In this document: positions 54,792 through 64,000 of the stretch, in pieces
How positions within the stretch are numbered: position 1 is the stretch's first letter
How the letters are laid out: each line of letters opens with the position of its first letter
From: Adiantum capillus-veneris
Taxonomy: Eukaryota > Streptophyta > Polypodiopsida > Polypodiales > Pteridaceae
DNA length: 64,000 nt
Reading direction: 5' to 3'
Assembly: GCA_014529385.2 (NCBI GenBank)
Contig: CM043943.1
Location: 98,204,855-98,268,854, forward strand
Translations under genes and position numbers: made by a program
The notes under the pieces: generated by a model
Seen by the model: the letters and a program-made list of their open reading frames with translations, nothing else
Database searches by the model: none
Told to the model about the DNA's origin: nothing

Positions 54792-55453
54792 TGTGTGAAG
54801 TGCAAAGTGCAAGAACTCCATCTCCTTCTCCAAGCTTGTTGAGAAGTTGAGAGCCTACACCAACACTCTTGGCTATGGAATGCAAATCCAACCAAGAGCC
54901 ATGCTTCAATGCTTAAGCTTGTCATCTTCTTCATCTTCATTATGCTAAGCAAGAAGAGTGATGATAAATGAGGAACTATTTCTTTCTCCTATGAATGATT
55001 CTTCTTCCTCTTCCCTAGCCTCATTCCCCGTTAGCTCTCTCCACCTTCGAAGGTGTTTGAGGTCTTGGGACTAAAGCTTGGAATAGTTAATGCTTTTTGC
55101 AAAGTTTATGTTATGCTCGTGGATGCATGAAGCTTTCCTTCTTCATTGCATCACCTAGGTCACAAGGAATACAAAGATTTTATTGTACCGAGTCTCTCTT
55201 GATGGGAGAATCTATAATACAAACGCCTTTTGGAGGGGGGACCGGCTCCAAGTAAATCCGGTCCTCAACTATTGTCATGTTCTCTAATACTCTCTCTTGC
55301 AAAAGTATTGTTAATGCCAAGTTAATGAAGTACTATGTTTATGTTGCTACCATCAATTAAGTTCACCCTCTATGTTCTGTAATCTCACAAAAATGATCAC
55401 TCTAATTCTCTTAATTCCGCTATTCTCAAAGTTCATAGGCCATTTCCATTACA
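54039..55453 (+). repeat. Solo LTR of the GP chromovirus family
   Basis: In plus orientation this matches the GP LTR from ATTAAATTGATCATTTAATG at 54043 to its CCATTACA end at 55453. The first roughly 50 bp including TGTCAT are lost, and no primer-binding site or gag follows, so it is a solo or truncated LTR. It carries a GA run (about 54678-54694), a G run, a CT run (54727-54757) and a CA run (54758-54790). Confidence 0.82.
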
Positions 55454-56330
55454 CTCCCTATTCTAGACCTTAATGGAGTCCTATTGAAAAGATGGTTCTT
55501 GAAGAATGGTCCCGTTTCGCACAAAACAAAATTCTACAGAGTGGAAAACCATGTGTTTTCTTTACGGCCCCGTTGGCATGAGTTCTTGAAGTAAATTGGT
55601 AAAGGCTTTTTAGTGGAAACTTAGTTGTAAGTGATGGGAAAGAATGGGTCTTCCCTTATTGACCTTATCAATAGTGAAGCTTGAAAGAATGGTTGTGCTA
55701 TTGACTCAAAGTTTCACATGTTCTAGTCCATGTGTGTTCAATGGAGTTGTGTCCACCACCCAAAATGTTGGGGTGCACCTCTACTTCTAAAGCCATCTGA
55801 AGTTTGATTTTGCTCATACTATCTGATTTGATATCTTACATCTAACTGTGAAGTTCTAACATGGAGTAGTTGTCAAGTGGTTAGCTCATTCCATAAGCTA
55901 GTTATCATTGTTATGGTTAAGTCCACTTTATCACCTTGTGGCATTTTGTATTACCCTTACAATTATAACAAAGAGAGAGATCGACTGTGTAATGGCAAGA
56001 CAATTTTTGTTTTGCCGTTTCATTTTGTTGTGCACAAATGATATGCTTTACATGTTCATAAATATGCCATGGTTATTGATTATGCCATTTCCATTTCTAT
56101 CACATTTCCTTAAGACCACTCTTTTTTTTTTGCCATTCGATCTATGCCTTTGTCTAAATGGCTCTTGTTTGAAGCATGTGGTCTTGGTGAGTTGATGTTT
56201 TTTATCACTTATCAAATTTTTTTCAAAGTTTCTTGGACTCTTCCTTTGTTTGAGCAACTATTACTTAAAGCCTTTGTTCTTTGTCAATTCATTTACTTTC
56301 TTTTTTGTTCTTTTTGTGTGTTTACTTGCA
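55454..56330. other. No gene recognised
   Basis: A stretch at about 55792-55900 (CATCTGAAGTTTGATT... TCTAACTGTGAAGTTCTAAC) is similar to 25788-25890, pointing to an unidentified dispersed repeat. Open frames such as 55908-56195 are hydrophobic and unlike any family I know. Confidence 0.4.
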
Positions 56331-56468
56331 TTGTGTGAACCTTGTCTTTGACATCATTTTGGCATAGGCAATGATTATGTAGTGAAAAAATAGGTTCAAT
56401 TGTGTGAACCTTGTCTTTGACATCATTTTGGCAAAGGCAATGATTATGTAGTGAAAAAATATATTTGA
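56331..56468. repeat. 69-bp tandem duplication
   Basis: TTGTGTGAACCTTGTCTTTG begins at 56331 and 56400. The units differ at only a few bases. Confidence 0.93.
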
Positions 56469-58900
56469 TTGAATGGGAATATGCTCTTAATGCTTGTTCT
56501 AATTTACGTGTTTTTTTTTTAAAGGCATGTAAGCAAAAGTTGTAATCTACACATGCTAAATAAGGAATCCCAAATGGCCTTCATAAACTGAAATATGAAA
56601 TTTTGGTGTGTGAGATGAATAAAATGCTATGTACAACTTCAATTAGCTTAGCAAATAGAGGTTGTTGAGTTTGTTAGCCTTTAGGGGAATTAGTAACCTT
56701 TCAATAGTGTCTTTAGGAACCTGATTCAAAGCATAGCAAGTAATTACTTGGTAAAGAAGTGATATAGTGCTTGGTAAACAAGCAAATATAGAATCTTGTC
56801 TTGCAAACTAGGGGTTGGAAGGAGTTTTTACCCAAATCAAAAGGAAAAATAAGCATATATTAGCTACTAGATAAGTCAAGTAGAGAAGCTTGAATCCATC
56901 CATGCTTAGGACTAAGGGTCTAGGTGGGGAAGTATGTTGTGAAAGAAATATTTCCCTCTCCCTCTTGCCTTATAGTTATCACTATGTGTCCTTTTGCTAG
57001 ATCTTTCTTCATGCCTTGCAATTATAGAGTCCCCTGCACCCACACGTTCATAGCCATGTTTTATGAAGGCCCTATGTATATCCATGTTTGTGTAGTATAT
57101 TTGGAATCCCTTCCTATAGTGGAGATTACCCATTTCACACCAAGAAGATAGCTAAAGTTAGCATTGCACCTTTGAGATTCAAAAGGTACTTTGCACTCGA
57201 ATGCGATGTGGGCCCATTGTAAAGCTTTGCTTCACAATATATGCTTCTTCTCCATCAAGATCATATGGTATAAGCATGTTAATAGTGATTACCAAAGGTG
57301 ATAAGCATAGGGTAGTGGTACCTTGTAGCGTGTGTTTCTTTCTCTACCTTGACATCAGGTCATTGTGGATCTTCTTTTTGTGCATCTATATCAATCTTTT
57401 GATGAAATGGGAGGATTTTTAAAACCATTTCTTCTTTTCATTGTTGTCATCTTCATAAGTTGATGTCATGCATATGCATCAAATGCCCCTTTGGTCCCTA
57501 TAGATCGAACTATTCTTTCTAAAATGCACCTTTCTTCTTTTGTATGACCCCCTCCCTTATAGAATGGTTATCATATGATAACCTCTATGGATGCTTGAAT
57601 CATCATCAAGCGTATTCTTCGTCCCATTAGCAATTTCCTTCAAGCAAGAGCATTAATGCTCTCTCTATACAAAGGGTAGAATCTAAACCAAGCATGTAGA
57701 TCCAATTGGGAGAGCAATAGGTTAGAGCTCTTATCCTTCTGGCAATGTAGGGAATGGTGTAGTGGGAAATACTAATGTGTGCTTTGTGAATTCATGGCAT
57801 TGTATGCTTTCTAGTTTGTTCTATACTTGTGTGTGGTTGTTGAGAGAGATTTGTGTAATAGGAATGGTAGGAAACTGTGTGTATGTGTGTGCTGGGGAAG
57901 GGGGGGCAAAGGGTGGCTAAGATACATAGAGGAGAGGAAGCAAGAGATCGGCCCTTCTACAGCTTCTTTGTTTGAGCTTTTGTTCTTCAACTAGGGCCTC
58001 TTCTTTTATTACCAAGTAGAGAGCTCTCTCGTTCTTGTGAAATGCCTTGATGCCCTAGCAAAGTAGCATAAATTATGTGGATTAAAAGTTTGAAATGTTG
58101 GTCTTGTGTTTGTGGATCTATGCCACACTACAACTGGCACACAACTTTTTGGAACGGTTGCTTGAGAATTGAGCACCTATACTAGTGAAGCTCTTTGGTC
58201 TTCTGAATGGGGAGTAAACGCACTCATTTTGCATTGTTTTTAGAATTAGTTTTAGGCCAATGGCATACTTGAAGCACGTGTGTGTGGCCACTCATCAAAA
58301 GCTCCTTATACTACATGCATTCAAGATATTATTAACTATCCCCTAATATACATGTTACATTTATACTATAGACCTGTAAAAAAACCGCGGCACCCCCCTC
58401 CCCCTAATGTATACATAGATATATACATTTTTTTGGCCTACCCAAAGGGCAAAGGCTATAGCGTTGCCTTCTCTTTTTGCTGACTAAAATAGGAAAAAGG
58501 TTGAGTTGTATTTTTAACATTTTTGGATAGTTAAAAAAGTTGATTGGTTGAAAAAAGATAGTGGGCACTCATTGAAATGAAGAGTGTGTTAATCTAATGA
58601 TGGACATGTTTTGAGTTTTGAAATATGAAATGCAAACTCATGTATCAAAGAAAAGATTTTGTGTTGCCTATTGCCTTAGAAAGCATGAAACGTTGACAGC
58701 CTTATATGTTAAATGATAAAGCTTAGAGGCTCCACAAATCCCAAGAGTCACCTTTTCATTTTGAAATTTGAGAAGTTCTTTTACCCATCTTTTCATTTTG
58801 AGAATTTCATTCACCATTGAAACTTGAGGTAATAACTAAAGTTGTCATTTTTGTTGGTTAAAACTTTATGGAAGGAGTTTATCCTTTAGAGCTTTAATTT
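56469..58900. other. No gene recognised
   Basis: About 2.4 kb of AT-rich sequence with short open frames only. No domain, RNA gene or clear repeat boundary is visible. Confidence 0.4.
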
Positions 58901-59370
58901 TTGAAGAAATTCTTTTTGGAGATTTTAAAGCTAGGTTTACAACTTAAAGATGTAGAACTTTTAAAGTAAGGTCTCCAATGATCCAATGAGGAACTAGAGT
59001 TTTTTTTTATTGGAAGGTAAAACTTTGAATTGAAGAAAGTGAAAATGTTGCATGGATCCACAGGTAGGGGGAGGATCACCCCAAGACGCTAGAGTTTTAT
59101 GACTTACTAACTTAGAACTTTAAAGCTTTTAAAGAGGAATTTACAACTTAGGGATCTACAGTTCTAATTGGTAAAAGGGGCTCTAGAGCTTAAAAATGTA
59201 GAATTTTTTAAGTGGGGTGTAGAGCATAGGGATCTAAAGCTTAGGGTAGAGCTTAAGGGTGCGTTTTTAATTCAATTCTCTGTGCTTCTGTATTTTTATT
59301 CAAAGCTTAGAGATGTAGAGATTTTAAAGTGGGATCTAGCCTTAGATCAAAGCCTAAAATTGACGCCTAC
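58900..59370. repeat. Imperfect repeats of an AGCTTAGAGATGTAGA motif
   Basis: Related segments at about 58947, 59144, 59189 and 59305 share (A)(A/G)CTTA(A/G)(A/G)GATGTAGA followed by TTTTAAAGT(G/A)(G/A)GGTCT. Spacing is irregular. It is probably a decayed minisatellite. Confidence 0.5.
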
Positions 59371-59831
59371 CAAAACAAGTGCTTTAAAAAAGACTCATGT
59401 CATTTGACATGCTAGAATCTCAAAATTGCCTATCTTTTTTGTATTTATATCTTTAAGTTAATGTTATATATGGCAAATTATATAAGTTGATTGCATTACA
59501 CAAAGCATATGAAAGGGGGCTTGAAAATTTGCATCTCAAAAAGAAATTTTTAGCATGATTCCATACATTATGCTTGCCTTTATCATATCAAAACACCACT
59601 TTGATACTCTTCAATCCTTCATCGCGGTCAACATTTATGATGTAGTCTGCAAATCACTTTCTCTATGGATCAATATGATTACCATCCTAGTAGTTTTTTC
59701 TTTCACTTTCATGTTCTTTATTTGTTTCCTTAATATGGCAGGCCTTGTGATTTTATCACTTGTTATAATCCTATCCAGTTAACTCACGTGATAGGATTCG
59801 AAAGTGCTTGCCGCAAGACACACACACCAAA

Positions 59832-60007
59832 GTTCTTCTCTCACTTATCATGAATCACAAAGTAGAGAAGAACCAATGGATGTAGAAGATGGTACCAATG
59901 TTCTTCCCCATGCACCACTGTTCTTCTCTTGCCTATCATAAATCAACAAGTAGAGAAGAACCAATGGGTGTAAAAGATGGTACCAGATGCAACATCTTTT
60001 GCAATTG
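59832..60007. repeat. 88-bp tandem duplication, each unit a 10-bp-stem hairpin
   Basis: Each unit contains GTTCTTCTCT and, about 22 bp later, its exact complement AGAGAAGAAC, then CCAATGG(A/G)TGTA(G/A)AAGATG. The units start at 59832 and 59920. Confidence 0.85.
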
Positions 60008-60343
60008 CATGGTTTTCAAAATTAGCAAAAAGGGTAGCTTCCTACCCATGGCCTTTTTCCTTACCATGCCAATCAAATAAGGATCACGAGCTAACTTTGT
60101 GCAAAAAATTAGTAAGTTCACCTTGATTGTAGGTCATCTATATTGCAAATAATATGACCTAATGCTCAAAAGAGGCATCTTTCTTGATGATTATGTGTCA
60201 AATCTACTAGAGTCACATGTACTACATTATGGCTAGACCTAGTTTATGACATAGCCTAATTAATGATTGATCAAATGGCAAGGCTATTAGTGGCCCATAA
60301 ACTCCATCCAATTGTACATCATTCAATGATAGTGCCAAAATAT

Positions 60344-60576
60344 TGTTACCATATACATGTGGTAGTGATGTGTGTGAACACACTTAGGACTGTCGGGGCA
60401 TTTTTTCCCTCACTAGGAGGTTTTTCACCCCGTGCATTGTATATACGCCCATCACTCTAGGGCTATCTTATCTTTCCATTGCACACTAAGTAGTAATACT
60501 AATCTCTGGTGTGTGCCTTGAGCTTCCTTTATCTTCTCCAAGTTATGTGTGTTTCCCTGCAACCCTATTTCCAACA
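60344..60576 (+). repeat. 5' LTR of the second Copia-B copy
   Basis: 233 bp, TGTTACCATATACATGTGG to TTTCCAACA. It is similar to 36957-37182 in reverse orientation. It carries the intact AGTGATGTGTGTGAACACAC stretch that the 775-bp element disrupted in the other copy. Confidence 0.92.
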
Positions 60577-61002
60577 ATTGGTATCAGAGAAGGTTGCGTC
60601 CTCTTAGGTAGGCTTAGTTGACAGCATCACCAGCACACGCTTGCTGACTTTCTCCAATTTAAGTGAGCTTTGGTGAGCATTAGTAGATCGAAATTATTTC
60701 AAGGAAGATCGAAGAGCCAGGTTTGCTCGAATTTCCATTTGGGCTCATTTCGGACTTCGTTTCCACTACAAGCAGTGCTGCATAAGCAATTTTATCATTT
60801 TGTGTAGAATTTTTATCAGTGTCATTTTTTGCATAACAGGTCCCGTACAATATTCTTCGGGTTGTGCTATATAGCACGCATTAGTCCCACTTTGTTACTA
60901 CTCTTTTTGGGCAGTTTTCACATCAGTGTAGGCATTTGCCATGGCTGATAACAACGCAGATGTGTTCAAGATGTTTGCCGTTGCGGATAGATTGGATGGG
61001 TG
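60344..61002 (+). mobile_element. Second Copia-B copy, head only
   Basis: The LTR (60344-60576) is followed by primer-binding site TGGTATCAGAG (60579-60589), a leader, and the gag start MADNNADVFKMFAVADRLDG (ATG 60941). The sequence then breaks at about 61002 into LINE sequence; the rest of the element and its 3' LTR are absent from the window. The gag N-terminus differs from the copy at 41483 at only a few positions. Confidence 0.9.
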
Positions 61003-61660
61003 ATGTTGTAGAAAAGCTTCATTCACTTGGGAGTCTATCGAGGCATCATGTAGAAAGTCACTTGCATCCAATCTCCCAAACCACTTCTTAATGTCTTGCA
61101 TCCATCTCGTGCTCAAGATCTTGCTTTTATGTGTCTTTTGAACTCTTTGCTTACTTCCCATGCAATTGTAGAAAGTCAATGTGAGGGGTTTTGACGCATC
61201 TTTATCAGGTACTCCACAACCTTTCCATTGCCATAACCTCAACTGGAAGAGATCCAGACTCAAGAAGTAGGAGCATATATGGTGTTTGTGTCTTAAACTT
61301 GGAGAAATTTTGGAGAAAGTTTGTAAGAAAATACTTTTGGACATTCTCAAACTCTTTCCAAGTAGACTTTGAGATGCCCCCACCCCACACTTCAACTCCA
61401 TAAAGAAGAACCAGTGTCACCAATGTGTCAAAAAGATACTTCTCGAGAACCCAATATTTGATGTTTCACGCATTACACATGTTCTCAAATGCATAGTACG
61501 CTCTCTTATCGGCTTCCAAACGATGCATAGCACATTCATGCCACTTTGTGGTTGGCCGGAACCTCAAGGCCAAGGTACTTAAAATCTCTCAACAACTTCG
61601 TGTCTCATTGTTGTACACAATGCATGGGTGCATGTGTGAAGTAGTTTTCTATTTGACACA
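61003..61660 (-). pseudogene. LINE ORF2 fragment, C-terminal end of reverse transcriptase
   Basis: Read from 61620 leftward: FKYLGLEVPANHKWHECAMH, RAYYAFENMCNA, then LVLLYGVEVWGGGISKSTWK and TPYMLLLLESGSLPVEVMAM, and LSTRWMQDIKKWFGRLDASD near the left end. These are the thumb and post-polymerase segments of a plant LINE. Frame changes occur near 61400, 61440, 61560 and 61300. There is no tail or endonuclease. It abuts the truncated Copia-B at 61002. Confidence 0.75.
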
Positions 61661-61755
61661 ACTCAAGTTGAAGTTATTCTAAAAGTTGTTGCGGATAAGC
61701 CCTTGTTAATACTGGTTATCGCTAATGGTGATTATTTAAAAAGAAAGAAAAAGCT

Positions 61756-61783
61756 CACACACACACACACACACACACACACA
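61756..61783. repeat. (CA)14 microsatellite
   Basis: A pure CA run just left of the foldback element. Confidence 0.95.
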
Positions 61784-61810
61784 AAGCTATTCAATTGATA
61801 TGTTTCATAT

Positions 61811-62618
61811 GATCACATGGTATGGTGTTGGTTAGTATATCAATGAGTGGCTAGGTGCGCACATGTTCGCAATGTCTTCTATTTTGCAATACACCGCTAC
61901 TTTTTGTACGTTGATGGCAAGCACACCTTTGCATAATCTATGTCAATGGATTAGTTACCAATGATTAGTTACCAATTCTGGACAATCCGTGATCATTTTT
62001 GTAAGCTTATTTTATGAGTGAATACTATTCTATGCTCTTTTATGCTAAAGTGAATATTTGGAGTTATTTTTAAGTATGGTCTAAACTAAAAATTAAATAC
62101 TCACAAGAGCGACATGCTAAAGGAAATGGATGTTTGAATACTTGTTTATTGTTTATTTGGGATATTTTTTGATGATGCAATTAGAATTGAAGGACAACCA
62201 GTTATTACTTTTGTAAGCTTATTATGAACGAAGACTATTTTATGCCCATTGAGTATTTGTAGCTATTTTACACATGGAATTTTTTTTATAAATGAATCTA
62301 TGCCAAAGTGAGCATGCCCCTCTTACACATATTAAATCTTTATGGTTTAGTGCCATGCTAAACTTTCTAGATATTAAATATTTATCGATTAACTACATGG
62401 TCAAAATAGCTTCGAATATTCACTTGGATATAAAATAGCCTTTGCTCATAACAAGCTCACAAAAATGAGAACTCGTAGTCCATTGGCTTAAACTATGTAA
62501 AGGTGTGCTTGCCATCAGCATACAAAAAGTGACGACATCATTGCAAAAGAGAAGCCGTCATGCACATGCTCTTCACTTAGCCACTCACTGATATGCTAAA
62601 CAACACCATGTCATGTAA
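61811..62618. repeat. Inverted-repeat (foldback/MITE-like) element, ~0.8 kb
   Basis: The left arm (from 61811, CACATGGTATGGTGTTG ... ATGGCAAGCACACCTTTGCA) is matched in reverse complement by the right arm ending at 62618. Similarity extends about 250-300 bp with many substitutions, then fades in the centre (about 62110-62330), where part of the left arm (GTAAGCTTATT..ATGA) is repeated at 62212. There is no coding sequence. The exact termini and target duplication are unclear. Confidence 0.75.
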
Positions 62619-62837
62619 TAATAATATACATATTAATTCTCATTTCATTATCAAGAAAAATATACAAAATAGAATGTAAACAATGATCAAATACCCATTT
62701 CGGTTACAAAAACAGAACGCTCTTTGTGTATATTTCATGCAAAGCATAGAGAGATCAAGGGACGAGGTGACGCTTAAATTTCCTATGTGTCTAGAGAGAA
62801 ACTCTTTTTTCATGAGGTGATGCTTAAATTTCCTCTC

Positions 62838-63603
62838 TTTTTTTTGCAAAACTCACAATTGTGAGTGGATAGTAGTATTAAGAACATAAGAAATATACAC
62901 CAACCTCGAGCTCAAACCGAGCCTTGAGGGTCAAAGGATTACAAGTTTTCTGCTTGACAGAGAAACCACACCTACTCCTAGGCTTTACTTATTACAAGAT
63001 GTCATCATGACATGTATTGTTCTAGACCAGTTCTCTAAGGCTTGTTTGCCTCCGATCATGTGGATCGTCACTTTGCTCTCTTGTATGATTTCACAAAAGC
63101 TTGCCACAACCAGATCCCCCTCAAACACGCGGCGGTTCCTTGCTTGCCAAATATGGTGAAAGAAGTAGTACCTGATTATTTGAGTGCAAACAAGAAGAGG
63201 AGGACTTCCCAACCTGTTACTACCAAAGAACAGAACCTGTTACTACCAAAGAACAGATGAGTCTTGAAGAACTTAATTTGCCATGTCCTTTGAATCCACT
63301 TGCATATTTTCCCAGCCATGCCACTGATTGACTGGCATCCCATGAAAAGGTGGGCTAGGTCTTCACTAGCTATTCTGCACCCTGAGCAACGATCGGACCC
63401 GATTCCTCTTTCTTGTATCTTTACGTCCATCGGCAGAGCACCCACGTCACTTTCCACAGAAATATCTTCATATACTGAGGCCACCTTGGCTTCCAGATGT
63501 TCTCCATGACTCCCTCCCACCATTTTTCCGTCCAGTGCCTCTTCCATAATTTGTCGAGGGGGCTATACCAATTAGCCTCGTACATGTATGTCTTTAGAAT
63601 GTG
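62838..63603 (-). mobile_element. 5'-truncated LINE insertion with poly-A tail
   Basis: The minus strand runs from 63603 to a poly-A tail (plus-strand T run 62838-62845). Flanking copies of GCTTAAATTTCCT at 62822-62834 and 63604-63616 are the target duplication. Coding sequence: KLWKRHWTEKWWEGVMENIW, PRWPQYMKIFLWKV, then the zinc-binding domain typical of plant LINE reverse transcriptases (CSGCRIASEDLAHLFMGC) and IWQARNRRVFEGD. A frameshift lies near 63440. The family is the same as the tail at 63756. Confidence 0.85.
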
Positions 63604-63755
63604 GCTTAAATTTCCTATGTGTCTAGAGGATTGGTCATGCACTAGTCATAGTGCATATTTAAATCAAATATTCAAAATGTCAAGACTAAGGTAATGGAAC
63701 ATGTGCGCAGATAACATCATGTATGGAAGTCCTTGTGAATTTTGCTCGTGTTTAC

Positions 63756-64000
63756 TTTTTTTTTTTTTGCAAAACTCACAAACGCGAGTAGATTATATTA
63801 GCTACCCAAAAGAATTACAAATACTAGTCTTGCTCATGACGAGCCATGACGTCTCCCAACAAGTTTAGTACATCGGCTAATAAGGAGGCCACCCCACGGA
63901 AAACGTGTCTAGCTCAGAAACCGACTCTTACTCCTACCATGCTGCAATCACAACATTGTCCCAACCTTCACAGTTTACTTCTTAATCAGATCTATGAGCA
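63756..64000 (-). mobile_element. 3' tail of another LINE of the same family, continuing past the window
   Basis: A T run at 63756-63768 (poly-A on the minus strand) is followed by GCAAAACTCACAA, identical to the end of the LINE at 62838, and then by a related 3' untranslated region. No coding part lies within the window. Confidence 0.75.

Noticed and set aside
60541-60600. Possible tRNA-Met gene fragments at TGGTATCAGAGC sites
   Set aside because: Only 11-13 bases match, always next to an LTR end; these are primer-binding sites, and no cloverleaf surrounds them.

Overview
The window looks like intergenic, transposon-saturated nuclear DNA of a land plant, most likely a fern. The evidence for a fern is inference: highly degenerate plant-type pentatricopeptide repeat (PPR) fragments, plant Ty1/copia elements and Ty3/gypsy chromoviruses primed by initiator-Met tRNA, abundant LINE remains, long microsatellites and a gene density of one recognisable host gene in 64 kb. 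No rRNA or tRNA gene and no CRISPR array was seen.

Layout. 1-1075: 5' end of a minus-strand Copia element (family A). 1076-5000: short tandem repeats, then a decayed Gypsy element (family C) with two LTRs. 5923-6750: Copia gag scrap and a cluster of a GCGTTTCAAAACGC-like motif. 6758-10886: a complete Copia-A insertion with paired LTRs and a perfect 5-bp target duplication, but with its protease and reverse-transcriptase core deleted. 11191-12306: Gypsy gag/protease and PPR remnants on the minus strand. 12712-14356: the one credible host gene, a four-exon bHLH transcription factor of clade IVb (bHLH121/bHLH11-like). 15496-17930: an LTR-like block and a LINE endonuclease/linker fragment. 18060-20310: a PPR pseudogene built of about 460-bp higher-order repeats. 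20390-24574: a 4.2-kb near-perfect palindrome, one arm of which carries a CACTA-type transposon.

25496-50659 is a nested transposon complex. An old plus-strand Gypsy (D) is interrupted by minus-strand chromoviruses: GP1 at 27907-34326, and GP2 plus a partial GP3 that share one LTR. That shared LTR is split by a complete Copia-B element (36957-42856), whose own LTR is split by a 775-bp inverted-repeat transposon with a perfect 8-bp target duplication (42042-42816). 50660-54038 holds unrecognised low-complexity ORFs and a decayed satellite. 54039-55453 is a solo LTR of the GP family on the plus strand. 55454-60343 has no recognisable gene. 60344-61002 is the head of a second Copia-B. 61003-64000 holds three LINE fragments and a foldback element.

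The transposon genes all carry stops, frameshifts or deletions, so none is called functional. The bHLH gene has consistent splice sites and reading frame and may be active, although its first exon was not located. The most interesting material is structural: the palindrome with its datable CACTA insertion, the unassigned 775-bp element, the multi-level nest, and the PPR higher-order repeat.
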